Shown here piece after piece: positions 9,053 to 19,080 of a stretch of 64,000 nucleotides of DNA. The notes under the pieces are model-generated. The model ran no database searches. It had not been told where the DNA came from and saw nothing but the letters and a program-made list of their open reading frames with translations. Position 1 is the stretch's first letter; every line of letters begins with the position of its first letter. The stretch lies in assembly GCA_963575745.1 (NCBI GenBank), contig CAUYUJ010000159.1:543152-607151 (forward strand), in the 5' to 3' direction. The position numbers and the translations under genes were made by a program. This DNA comes from Prorocentrum cordatum (Eukaryota; Sar; Dinophyceae; Prorocentrales; Prorocentraceae).

Positions 9053-10121
9053 TCAATATTACATGGGGTCGGGCGGCGGTGGCGACAGCCCCGCGGCATC
9101 TTCGTCGCCGTCAGATCGGCCCAACTCTCTGCCCTCTCATCCAGATTCCACCTCGCATCCTTCGCGGCTGCGTGGGCCTGCAGGCGCGCCCGCGGCTGCC
9201 CTTGGTTGAGCGCGCGGCGGGGCGCCAAAATACCCCCCAAGGCCTTCAAAAGGCCAGCGTGCCTGGCGGCGCCCGCGCCGCCGTCGCCGCTTCGCGGGCG
9301 CGTCGCCGAATATCCCATGTCAACGCGATTTCTACGCTATTTACGCGCGTGGAAATTGCATAGAAATTAAATATTCGGTCACGGGGGAGGGGGGGGGGCG
9401 CCTCGCCAACTACCTCCAGCGCCTCCCTCGCCCCCCCGCCCATCCCCCACCGGCGACCCACGGTCCAATCGACCCCGACCCCATCCCCTCCCCGCCCGCC
9501 CCACCAACCGCGATCGAAACGATTCGCCCCCCGCGCGTCCGAATCGGGGGGCGCGGCCTCGCTCGTCGGGGCGCGCCTCTCGAACGCCTTCGCGAACGCA
9601 ATGTACTCGGGGAGTTCAACTGCTGGGCCACTGTGGCCACCGCGGGTCATCCTCGCCCCCCCGCCCCCCCCCCCCCTGGGCCCCTCTGCCCCCCCGCCTC
9701 CTCCAGCCCCGACGCCGCGCTCGGCCGCCCTGGGCCGCGCGGCGAGGGGGGGGAGAGCAAGGCGAACTCGGGGGGGGGGGGGGGGTCGAGGCGCGGGGCG
9801 GCGGCGCGACCAGGGGGCAGAAGGGCGAGGATTGGGCAGGGCTGGGCGAAGTAGACGGAGGCGGGAGAGAAGTGCGAACGAGGATGAGAAAGCGGAAGGC
9901 GACGAGGGATAAGGGAAGTGGAGAAGCGGTCGCAGGGAGCAGGGGCAGGAGGGGGGGGGGGGGGGCGCGAAATAACGAAGGGAGACAGTAACAAGATAAA
10001 CATGGAGGGGCATCAACATATAACAATGTAGTCCGAGGAAGAGGCGACCGAATGCGAGCGGTGGGCGACGGCAACCCATCCGATCGGACCTTGGATAAAC
10101 ATTAAAGTTATGGGATGTGGA
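9053..10121. other. very GC-rich region without a supported gene
   Basis: Open frames exist in nearly every phase because stop codons are rare at this GC level. The longest, on the minus strand at 9246-10535, is Pro/Arg/Ala-rich, passes through homopolymer C/G runs (about 9660-9680, 9770-9786 and 9949-9964) and shows no domain. I see no gene. Confidence 0.6.
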
Positions 10122-10147
10122 GTTGGATCCACTCTTCTGGATCCAAC
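10122..10147. repeat. perfect 10-bp inverted repeat in a GGATCC-rich cluster
   Basis: GTTGGATCCA and TGGATCCAAC flank a 6-nt loop. Two more TGGATCCA copies follow within 40 bp (10155-10178). The cluster lies just upstream of the second retroelement and may mark its 5' region. Confidence 0.6.
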
Positions 10148-10246
10148 CTAGCTCGTGGATCCACTTTGGGCTGGATCCACCTAGCTCCCAACATTGCGCA
10201 TGGGTCCACTGCGCCTCCGGGATCCTGAGGACCTCTGGATTGGAAC

Positions 10247-11335
10247 ATGGCGCCAGAGGAGCTGCCCATGCACTGGCTGGGGGTCGTCTCAGGGGCGGTC
10301 TTTGCGCCCGAGGCGCCCACGCGCTGCATGTCCTTGCCGCGGAGGGCGCTGGACTACGCGGTGATCGCAGCAACCTCGCCCCGAGGATCCGAAGGCCGTC
10401 GTGCGAGGGGGCGCCCCCCCGCCCGCGCACCGCGCCGTGGACCTCGCGATCCTGGGCGAGGACCGCGCCCCGCGGCAGCGCCCGCCCAGAGAGCCTGCCC
10501 CGCCGCCCCCGTGCGCGCGGGATGCGCGAGGCCACCGCTGGCGGAGCTGCGGGGCGCCGCGCGTCGCCAGATCTGCCAGGCGACTACACTGGGCGAGCTG
10601 CAGGGCTGCCGGGGCATGACGCTGCAAGGGATCGAGGCCGAGCTCTTCGACGCCTGGGACCTCGTCGGCGACGGCAGGGCGCGGTGCTGAGGGCGCGCGG
10701 GGCCGCCCGAGACCCGCTGCGCGCGGCTGCGGTGGGCGCCGCCGCGCAAGCGGCTCAGGGCCGGCCCCGCGATGCCGGCCCGGGCTGCGGTCGCCCGCTG
10801 GGCTAAGCACGTGCTGCGCGCGCGCAGCTGGCGTGGGCGGTGGGCCACAGGTAGCCCAGCCTGGCGCAGTCAAGAACCTGGCCGAGCTGGTGGCCTTCTT
10901 TCAACGCGCGCAGGGTGCCGAGCAAGTTCGGGGCGAGGTCCCCAGCGAAGTTGCTGACCTTTTCCGCCTCGGCCCGGGCATGCCGAGCTGTTGCGCGAGC
11001 GCCGGGCGGCCGCGCCCAAGCGGCGCGAGGAGTGGATCGACGCGGCGTTCGCCAACGGTGCCAGCGGGGCGAGCAGAGCGACGCGGGCGCAGGAGCGCCT
11101 CGAGCTCGTCGGGGCGGACTGCCAAGGCGGGCCTGCCCAGCTCACCGACCGGGCCACGGGCGAGCGGGGGCGCCCGCGGGCGGCCCATGGCGCCGCCAGA
11201 GAGGCCGCCCTCGGTTATGCAGCCAGCTGGCCCGAGCTGCCCTCGATCAATGGCGCGGGCGACAGGCGCGCGCTGGGCGCGTTCCCGTGGCGGACGGCTG
11301 CAGGCCAGTCCCGTCTGCGCCCGCGGCAGCTGTGA
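10247..11335 (+). pseudogene. degenerate 5' coding region of second retroelement (possible endonuclease trace)
   Basis: Very GC-rich. One frame from 10247 reads MSLPRRALDYAVIAATSP, which resembles the RxxDYxVI strand near the end of the AP-type endonuclease of non-LTR elements. It later reads AEAELFDAWDLVGD-like sequence split between frames and ends at 10690. Another stretch (10991-11335) shares the RT frame but ends in TGA (11333-11335), 18 nt before the next ATG. Reading-frame changes make any single protein impossible. The assignment rests mainly on continuity with the RT downstream. Confidence 0.4.
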
Positions 11336-12192
11336 TTCGCGTCGGACGACGCCATGGCGGTGCTGGCGGCCTTTTTCACGCGGTGCGAAGAATGGTTCAG
11401 CTGGCCGTCGGAGAGAATCGTCAACGTGATGGTCCGACTGCCCAAGCCCAAACCAGGTGGCAGCTGGCGACGCCTGATCACCCCGGCCAACACTATCATT
11501 CGTGTCTGGGCGCGGGCGCGCAGGCCTCTGTCGCAGCAGTGGGTCAGGAACAACCCCGACCAGGCGACCTTCGGGATGCGGAGCGGGGCCACTGCTACTG
11601 CGCCCGCGCTCCAGCACAACATCCAGGCGAAGATCGCGCATCTCCTCGGGGAGACCAGTTGGGCGGTGATCATGGACCTCCACGAGGCCTTCGACAGCGT
11701 TCTCATCGGCCCACTGATCGAGCAGGCGCGCGACCTCGGCTTTCCCATGAGGCTGGTCTGGATGTGCGTCAGCTACTTCAGGGTGCCGCGAGTGCTCCGG
11801 GCCTATGGGTCCAGGAGCCGCGGCGCTGTGGCCAACGGCAGCACCCTCGCGGGCTGCGCTCGCGGCGCGGCGCTGCTGACGGTGCCGTTGTTCAAGGCTG
11901 TGGCGCGCCTGCGCGGCGTCGCGGAGCAGCTGGCCCCGCGCTCGCTGATGGGCGACCTCACCGCGCAATGGATCGGCCAGGTGAGCGACGGGGGCGTCGC
12001 CACGCTGCGCGCGGCCGCCCAGAGCTTCACGGGGCAGGCGCGGCCGCTGGGCGCGCGGGTCAAGATGGCCAAGTCGGGCCGGCTAGCCACCTCGCAGGAA
12101 GCCAGGGAAGAATTTCGGCCAGCCGCGCCCGCGCTGGCGCTGCCCGAGCGGCAGGGGTTCCGCAACCTGGGCCGCGACGCGCACGGGGCGGC
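11336..12192 (+). pseudogene. reverse transcriptase domain of second retroelement, catalytic site altered
   Basis: The frame starting at ATG 11354 carries LINE-type RT blocks in order: VRLPKPKPGGSWRRLITP, QATFGMRSG, motif A IMDLHEAFDSV (catalytic Asp codon at 11675, second Asp at 11693), motif B-like STLAGCARGAALLTVPLF, motif C-like LMGDLTAQW, then FRNLGRDAHG. Motif C should be xDD. Here the first Asp is Gly (GGC at 11951-11953), one A-to-G change from GAC, which should kill polymerisation. An in-frame TGA lies just upstream (11333) and the frame shifts near 12192 (RVDTLVRMAG continues in the next frame). I call it a dead copy of a family different from the first element. Confidence 0.8.
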
Positions 12193-13021
12193 AGTGCCGC
12201 GTCGACACGCTGGTCAGGATGGCGGGGCCCAGGGCCCAGGCCCTCTGGCGGACGGGCTTGCCCCCGCGCGCGCGGCGCGACGGTCGGCGGCGTCGGCGAG
12301 GCGCCGCCGGCGGAGCTGCGGCGCAGGGCAGCGACGCTCTGCAGCGGGCGCGGCGGCGAAGGGGCGGCCTCCATCACAGGCTACCGTGCGACGCACAAGG
12401 ACCCGTTGAACGGGTCCTTGTGCGTCGCGACTTCGACCCGATGCACGAGGCGACGGCAGGCCCACAGCCTGCGCTGCCCATGTGTGGGACGGCCACCTCC
12501 CACTCGCCAGGCCCCAGCAGGCCCGGGCGGCGCTCCGGCGGAGGTGGGCGGACGCGGCGCCGACGTGGCGCGCGGCCCGCGGCCCGCTCGCGGTGGCGTG
12601 GATGAGCCTGCGACGCATCGGCTGGGGCGCGCACTCCAGCCTGGTCCTCCTGGGCGACCTGGGCGACGAGAGGCGCGGGGTCGAGCTCCTCAGGTTGCCC
12701 CCCCTGGAGATGCGCACGCCGGCGCGCGGGGGGGTGGCCAGACGGCAGGGGCGGCGGATCCTCAGCCGCCGCCAGGCCGCCCGCCCCCCCGCAGGGACCA
12801 AGGCCCAGACGCGGGCGGCCAGGCGCGCGCTGGCGCCGCCCAGGGCCAAGATCCGCGGGCCGCGCGCTGGCCGCGCGCATGGCGTGGGCGGGCGGTGCTT
12901 GGGGCGCGGTGCGACGGCTTGAGGCGGGCTACATCCGCAGGCCCCCGCTGCCCCGTCCGCGTGGAGCCGACGTCTGGGACGCGGGGCCACTGGTTCTACG
13001 AGTGCGAGAGGGTCGTCTCCA
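12193..13021 (+). pseudogene. frameshifted middle region of second retroelement with zinc-knuckle remnant
   Basis: Protein-like pieces hop between frames: RVDTLVRMAGPRAQALW (from about 12200), then AAPTWRAARGPLAVAWMSLRRIGWG (about 12560-12630), then RGHWFYEC at about 12982-13005. The HWFYEC with an upstream CPVR looks like the second half of a C-x2-C...H-x4-C zinc knuckle whose second Cys is lost; in the first element such a knuckle also lies between RT and RNase H. At least three frame changes are needed to read through. Confidence 0.5.
12388..12428. repeat. perfect 20-bp inverted repeat with 1-nt spacer
   Basis: Bases 12388-12407 are the exact reverse complement of 12409-12428 around a single G. 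It lies inside decayed retroelement coding sequence, where a protein-driven palindrome is not expected. Confidence 0.95.
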
Positions 13022-13757
13022 TTGGCGGCGAGCCCGAGACGGGCGCGGCGCTGGCAGATGACGGAGCAGCAGCTGAGGGCCAAGCAGCGCATGGGCGACA
13101 AGTGCCACATCGGGCTGGGCGACGCCGACTACGACCGCTTCGACCCCGTCGCCGGCCTGCCGACGGTGCCGCGCGAGGTGCCGGCGGCCGCCAGGGTGGC
13201 TGACATCTCCCCGTGGGGCGACTGGGCGCTGGACGACGGCGTCGACGCCACGGTCGTCTACTCCGACGGTTCGGGGTGCGAGCCAGCCGCGCCCGAGCTC
13301 ACGCGCTGCGGCTGGGCGATCGCGCAGCTGGGCGTGATGGGCTCGCCGAGGCGCGCCGCTTGCGGGGCCCTGCCTGGCGCCCGCCAGACGGTGGGCAGGG
13401 CCGAGCGGTGGGCCCTCCTGCAGGCGCTGCCGCTGCTGCCGAGCACGAAGTTCCTGGTCACCGACCTGGTGGGCCTGCAGCGCGAGATCCTGGAGCGGGA
13501 CCCTCGGCGCGCCAGATCGGTCGGCACCTATGCGGACATCTGGAGGCAGATTTTCGAAGCAAGGAAGGGCCAGGCGCCACCAGACGCGCTGTGGTGCCCT
13601 TCGCACCACTCGTACATCGAGTACGCCGAGGACCCGTGCCGTGACGTCGCGGACTTCCTCGGCAATGAGTGGGCTGGCTGGTTTGCCAAGCAAGGGGCTC
13701 GTGAGCACAGGCTCCGAGCTGCTTTGGCGGACCTCGGAGTGATCATGCACCGATGGA
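13022..13757 (+). pseudogene. RNase H domain of second retroelement
   Basis: The frame from 13022 gives an RNase H fold signature: VVYSDGSGC with Asp codon 13264, GRAERWALLQAL with Glu codon 13403, FLVTDLVGL with Asp codon 13463, then WCPSHHSYIEYAE and GNEWAGWFA. The fourth acidic position, normally AD, reads AG (GGC at 13676-13678), again one A-to-G change from Asp. It would remove template RNA during reverse transcription; this copy is probably inactive. After about 13757 the frame loses protein character and a different element begins, although the frame stays open to 13915. The preceding QRMGDKCHIGLGDADYDRFDPVAGL is a linker. Confidence 0.78.
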
Positions 13758-14994
13758 GGTTGCCTCGGCCACGCCCGCAGCCGAGTCCCCGAACCAGCGC
13801 CGGAGGCGGCGCGTCCGCTCCAAGCAAGCCCCGGCATCAGGCGACGTCGCCTCCCTCACTGGCTCCGCACTCCGCCACCTCAAAAGCCATGTTGTTCCAG
13901 CAGCCAAGACAGTGAAATATCTAGGGGCTAAGCTGCGCGCGGACGGCTCCCACCAGGACGAGGTAACCAGTCGCATCAGCGCCGCCAACGCCAGCCATGG
14001 CCGACTTGCTGCCCGAACATATAAAGGCCTGTTTGGCCTCAAACTTAGAGTCCGCATCTGGCAGACCATTGTCCGGTCGGTCGCGCTTTACGCACTCGAG
14101 GTGGCAGTCTTGACCAAAGGTGAGCTACGACGCCTTGAGCGCTGGCAGACTATCAAGTTGCGCCACCTACTCCGCCAGCCGGCACATACCACGCACCTGA
14201 ATAACTACGAGGTCCGTCGACGTTGCCGGGTATTCACTGTGGAGAGCACGCTGCTGGAGCGCCGCCTGCGCTGGTGGCAGCGAGTCGTTCGCCCAGGCCT
14301 TGCAGCCGACCCGCCAGACTACGACCCCACCCTCGCCTTGCGCGCAACGATCTTTGGGCGTCTCTCGTTTGAGGGCCCACAGTCCTATGAGAAAACGGCT
14401 CGATTACGGCAGCTCGAATCTGACATCCACTCCCTATGGAACGTCTTGGCCCCAGATGCCCAGCAACGTGCTGCAGCTGACCACCTACTGACAGGACTCC
14501 CGCAGGTTACACGCCCGTGGATGGCCTGGCTTGCCTCGGTGCCGCTGGGCGTCATCAAGAGAGTTTGCACACATGCGGCTACTACTGATTCTGCCCATGG
14601 AGCCGGTGCGACTACGGAGGTACCCTTACTTACATGCCCGGATTGCGGGGGCAAGTACCGCGGCCCGAAAGGGCTTGACATTCACCGCAAAGAGGCCCAT
14701 AACATCGATGCGAACCCGTTCCAAATCCCAGTGGAATACATATCGCGGCTCCAGTGCCACCATTGTCTGCAGGTATTCGCCCGGAAGGATTCCCTTGTCA
14801 AGCATTTCCGTAAGCAGCGGTGCAAGAGCATCGTGCATGGCCAGGGCGACGCGCCCCGCAACGAAGGGCCAGGAGGGGTTGAGATCAATTCAGCGGGGGG
14901 CGCAGTGCAAGTCAATCCGTCTGGCGTGGAGGCTCAAGCCTTTTCGGTTCCAGCTGTGCTTGAGGACGGGCCCCAGGCAGAGGACCCTCGCAGC
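13753..14994 (+). pseudogene. LINE reverse transcriptase C-terminal fragment with two zinc fingers (5' truncated)
   Basis: From about 13880 the frame matches the part of a jockey/I-like RT after the palm: TVKYLGAKLRADGS (motif E), then GLFGLKLRVRIWQTIVRSV, ALYALEVAVLTKGELRRLER and LRHLLRQPAHTTHLNNYEVR. Two zinc fingers follow: C-x2-C-x12-H-x4-H (14635-14700, starting CPDCGGKY) and C-x2-C-x12-H-x5-C (14755-14823, starting CHHCLQVF). The palm motifs A-C are absent, so the fragment is 5' truncated; it abuts the RNase H of the previous element. The frame stays open to 15717, but beyond about 14990 a different frame carries a better protein, so the natural end is unclear. Confidence 0.75.
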
Positions 14995-14995
14995 C

Positions 14996-15736
14996 ATGTT
15001 CGGCGCCCTGGGGGCCCCGACCTCCGTCAAGCGCCCGGCAGAGGCTGCCGCGGCGTCGCCGGCCGACGAGGACAGCAGCGATATCCGCAAGTTGAACAAG
15101 TTGATGGCGAAGCTTCTTCTACAACACGAAGATCACATCAGGGGAGACATCCGCGACGAGAACGTGGTGGTGACAGTGACGAGGGACAGCGAGTTCGCAC
15201 GCAGCCTCGACGGAGCGGTGGACGAGTACGCGTCCAAGGGGAAGGTGGCCCGGGAGCAGGCCAAGGACCAGGGGCAGCAGTACAAGGGCAATCCCTTGGG
15301 CAAGAAACCCGATGCTTATCTCCGGTCGCTCATCCACTTCGTGAATGCGTTGTACCAGAAGAACAAGGAGGAGGTACTCGCGGCAGCCGCTCAGGGCCAT
15401 CGAGCGGAGGAGGCACGCCAGGCCCTCGACGCGCTCGGTCGCTTCGCCCAGGCGGCGAAGAACATGGAGGCGCGCTTCCCAGCCACCAGGTGCTTCCGCA
15501 TCGAGACCAAGGAGAACGACAAGGAAATTCACAAGTGGATCTTCGCGGCGAACAGCATGCAGGAGCTCATGACCAGCTTCTTCGTGCTACGGGAGAACGG
15601 TTGCATGAAGGCGGCCAGCCTCACCCTGGACTACGACCACGCTCCGCGGGCGAAAGTCGCCAAGGAGATCGAGGCGATGGTATTCCGCGGAGGTTCGTCC
15701 AGCCAAGGGTCGAGTAAGAAACCCAAGAAGAAGTGA
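14996..15736 (+). CDS. hypothetical protein, 246 residues, Lys-rich C-terminus
   Basis: ATG 14996 to TGA 15734-15736. The frame has balanced composition and helical, charged segments: DIRKLNKLMAKLLLQHEDHI near residues 30-50, DAYLRSLIHFVNALYQKNKE near 100-120, EARQALDALGRFAQAAKNME near 133-153, then IHKWIFAANSMQELMTSFFV. It ends GSSSQGSSKKPKKK, a possible nuclear-localisation or RNA-binding tail. I chose ATG 14996 because sequence upstream in this frame looks like a shadow of the zinc-finger frame. No family recognised. It could be an ORF1-like nucleic-acid-binding protein of another retroelement, or an intronless host retrogene. No promoter or spliced-leader trace seen. Confidence 0.6.
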   Translation: MFGALGAPTSVKRPAEAAAASPADEDSSDIRKLNKLMAKLLLQHEDHIRGDIRDENVVVTVTRDSEFARSLDGAVDEYASKGKVAREQAKDQGQQYKGNPLGKKPDAYLRSLIHFVNALYQKNKEEVLAAAAQGHRAEEARQALDALGRFAQAAKNMEARFPATRCFRIETKENDKEIHKWIFAANSMQELMTSFFVLRENGCMKAASLTLDYDHAPRAKVAKEIEAMVFRGGSSSQGSSKKPKKK

Positions 15737-16384
15737 GCAGGTAGTTCCACCACGGAGCAGAGTTGGGGCCATGGCGGCACGGGGGCAAGGGTGGGGAGCC
15801 CTTGCCGGTGACGGGGATGCAGCTGACAGCCAGCGCGGAGCTTTTGTTCGTGCAGTCCTCCCTCCTCCATCTCCCCTCCCCCCGGAGCAAGAATACGTGG
15901 TTTCTGTAGTAACGGATGCCGCCAGCAGGGAAAATGACAGATCCTGTCGTAACGGCGGCCGTGGCTTTGTGAAATGCGGCCGAAGTGTCGCAACGCTGAG
16001 CTGTTGCTAAGAATAGGCGGGCTTTGTCGCAACCGATGCCGCAAGCTGCACTTGCCGGCACGTAGCGCTCCTCCTCCTCCTCCTCCTCGTCTTCTTCCTT
16101 GGCTGTTGCATTCACCGGCGTCGCTCCCAGGCTGGAGTCCATGGTAGTTTTTTTTCCGGTTCCTGAGCGCAGCCGTGCGCCGCCGCAGGGGTGGCGGTGG
16201 CACGTCGCTGCCGACTGCGTCCCTGCAAAGGCGGGACGAGCGGACAGCGTGCCCACGTTGATGCGTCTGCTTTGCTTTCCTCGCCTTTTCGGGCCTCGGG
16301 GTCTCGTCCAAGAGAGACCACGCGCCGCATTTGCGGTTGAAACTTCTGAACCGAGCTAGACTTCCGAGCTGATGGGGAGTAGCG
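15737..16384. other. non-coding region after the hypothetical ORF
   Basis: No supported gene. It contains a short CTC run at about 16070-16098. The reverse-strand open frames here have shadow-like composition. Confidence 0.5.
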
Positions 16385-17460
16385 ATGGCCAAAAGGTACG
16401 GCTCTGTGCTTGAGGACCTCCGACGCCGTGGGGGGGTCTTTGTGCTGGCGTGGTACATGGCCGCGCCGGGCATCCTGTCCGATGAGGCCCAGGGCCGCAC
16501 ATGTCGGCAGAGCCTCCCGCCGCCACCGGTGGCAAACGCCGAGATCGGCCGCCGACGCCGCCTCGTTCGACGGCCAGAGGGCTGTGCATGTACAGCCTGC
16601 TCGGCCTCAGCCGCGACTTCGGCAGCGAGGCGCCGTCTCGAGAGGGAGGAATGTGTTCCCTCCACACTCCGCTCCCTCATGGCCCGTGCGAGGACCCGCC
16701 TCATTCCCTCCGACCTCGCCTCGTTTGCCGCGGCGCCGCTCCCTTCGGCGCGCGAGGATGTCATCGCCGTCGCCCTCCGCGCTGCGGATCGCGTCCTGCG
16801 GGATGCGCCGTCTCGACCCGAAGTTGGTCATCCTCGGCCCGCGGCTGCGAGAACCTGGATTCCCTCGCCCGCTCGCGGTCTCCTCGAGGTGGGCCCGCTG
16901 GGGGCCCTGCTACTGCCTTGGCCCATGCGCGGCGCGCGGCCCATCCTTCGGACGCGAGACCCTGGATTCGTGGCGCGCTCGGCGGTGCCGACACGCCTGT
17001 TGGCCCCTCGGGGGCGGGGGTCGAAGCTGGGGCTGTCGACCCCCTCTGGGAGGGCCCAGTGTGTCTAGTAAGCATAGACCTGTGGCTCCGAGCGCTGCCG
17101 TTTCGTCGCGGGTCCTGGGCGGGGGCCAAGGTGGGCCTGGGTTCGGCGGAGGGGCGGAGGAGGGCCGCCCCCAGAGGCCAGTGTCCCACGGTACAGTTGG
17201 TGCCCCGTCGAAGACCCCTGGGCCCCTGGAGTTGCCAGGTGACCAGGTTGTGGCCAGCCGTGGCCATGGGTTGGCCACGGAAGGTCCATTCGTGTTTTGT
17301 CTCGTTTCCACCCGCCAAGTCCCCAGTTTTGTTGGCCCCGTGCACTGGACCCGTCACCTGGGATACCAGTAGAGCGCGCGCAGCGGGCCTGAGGCGCCTC
17401 AAGGCTGGTCGACCCCCCCGTACAGGGATCCCCCTTAACGGTGGATTCGGCAGCGACTAG
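16385..17460 (+). other. GC-rich region open in all three + frames; no assignable gene
   Basis: Three overlapping frames (16385-17068, 16410-17372, 16501-17460) are each over 220 codons but Pro/Arg/Gly/Ser-rich and without motifs. A real gene could hide here with frame changes, as in the decayed element at 10-13.7 kb, but I cannot support one. Confidence 0.3.
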
Positions 17461-17523
17461 CGCCGCGCCTGCTTCCCAGGATCCCCAATTGCCGTACGCA
17501 GCTGTGGACACCTGCAGGCCCTC

Positions 17524-17760
17524 GCGTCCTCCTCCTCCTCATCCTCCTCCTCCTCCTTCTCTTCCTCCTTTTCCTCCTTTTCCTCCTCCTCCTCCTCCTC
17601 CTCCTCCTCCTCCTCCTCCTCCTCCTCCCCTTCTTCCTCCTCCTCCTCCTCCTCCTCCTCCTCCTTTTCCTCCTCCCTCCTCTTCCTCCTCTTCCTACCC
17701 TTTTCCTCCTCCTCCTCCTCCTCTTCCTCCTCCTCCTCCTCCTCCTCCTCCTCACCCCTC
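17524..17760. repeat. (CTC)n/(TCC)n microsatellite
   Basis: Over 230 bp of TCC/CTC triplets with TTCC interruptions. The Pro-run and Glu-run open frames across it are not genes. Confidence 0.97.
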
Positions 17761-17813
17761 TCCTCCGCCCACCCTTGCCTCTGCCCCCCGCGCGTCCACC
17801 ACTTCAGCGTCCC

Positions 17814-18437
17814 AGTATACAAGGCCTCGCGGCCCCACAGGGAGCTCCACCGATGGCCCCAAATGCTGTGATCACATGCGTCCGCGATACCCAACACAGC
17901 GGTTCGTGGCCCCATAACGGAGCTCCACCGGCGGCCCCAGTGGTTGTGATCACATGCGTCCGCGCCACCCAGAACAACGCCTCGTGGCCTCATAGGCAGC
18001 TCCACCGACGGCCCCGATGGCTGTGATCACATGTGATCACATGCGCGTGCGCCACCCAGCACAGCGCGTCGTGGCTCCATTGGTAACTCCACCGAATACC
18101 CCAATGGCTGTGATCACATGCGCCCGCGCCACCCAGTACGGTGCGTCGTAGCCCCACAGGGAGTTCCACCGAAGGCCCTGCTTGCTGTGATCACATGCGC
18201 CCGCGACACCCAGTACAGAATTTCGTGCGGGTGTGATCGCATGCGTCCGCGCCACCGAGTACAGCGTGTCGTGGCCCCATATTGACCTCCACCGAAAGCC
18301 GAAGGTTCCAGTGGCTGTGATCACATGCGTCCCGCGCCACCCAACACGGCGTTTCGTGGCCCTATAAGGAGCTCCACCGAAGGCCCCGGTGGCTGTGATC
18401 ACATGCGTCAGCGCCATCAGGTACAGCGTATCTAGGA
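17814..18437. repeat. 77-78-bp satellite array (family A), about 8 copies
   Basis: The landmark TGATCACATG recurs at 17869, 17947, 18024/18034, 18111, 18188, 18318 and 18396, with a TGATCGCATG variant at 18234. Spacings are 77-78 bp except one copy shortened to 46 bp and its neighbour (84 bp). Each unit has a GTGGCCCCAT...GGAGCTCCACCG block. No gene. Confidence 0.93.
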
Positions 18438-19080
18438 GCCAGAAAAAACACACACACACAAAGGAATTTCACACAAAGGGTTTTGGCACCATCAACGGCG
18501 CAACGCATGTGCACCCATGCCACTGGATTTTGGCGATCTCAATCGGGGTTAATGCACGGCCGTGCTTTAAGATGCAGTTGAAAGGTCTGTTGTGGCAGCG
18601 CTGTCGGCGGCGACAAGATCCCAAGCTCTTCTCCCACCAGACATTACATGGGGTTGGGCACCGCCAAACCACCATGCAACGTCAGTTTGTTCATCCGTTG
18701 ACAGCGGCACGCGTCGCGGCAGCAAAACGCAGTAGCGCGCGCAGGCATGCAGGGCCGGCGATGCGGCCGGCCAGCTGCCAGCGCGATTTAGGCATAAGTG
18801 CCGAGATCCACGTGGGATCGTTTTGGGTGCGGTATCTGGCGCAGCTGCATCGCACTGCCAGGCGCCGCGGCCTTGCGTTTATAGCGCCAGGTCCCGCGCG
18901 CTCCTCGAGGCGGGAAAACAAGCTCTACACAAAGGAATCGCGCGTGCTCTTGTGGGGCCGGCGAAAACGATCGTACACAAAGGAAATTCCTTTGTGTGCT
19001 CACCGCGTTGGCTATGTAACCAGACCGCACACAAAGGAATTACACAAGACTTTGTGGCACACAGAAGAATTATAACAACG
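18438..19080. repeat. region with recurrent ACACAAAGGAAT motif
   Basis: The motif occurs near 18456, 18473, 18929, 18974 and 19028. At 18974-18999 it forms a palindrome (CACAAAGGAAATTCCTTTGTG). The intervening sequence is unique and without a supported gene. Confidence 0.6.

Noticed and set aside
9246-10535. 429-codon minus-strand open frame
   Set aside because: It crosses long C/G homopolymers, is Pro/Arg/Ala-rich with no motif, and lies where GC content makes stops rare. It also overlaps the start of the second retroelement on the other strand.
10915-13203. 762-codon + strand open frame across the second retroelement
   Set aside because: It is a shadow: RT and RNase H motifs lie in other frames and this one is an Arg/Gly/Ala/Pro stretch. 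It only captures the RGHWFYEC zinc-knuckle remnant.
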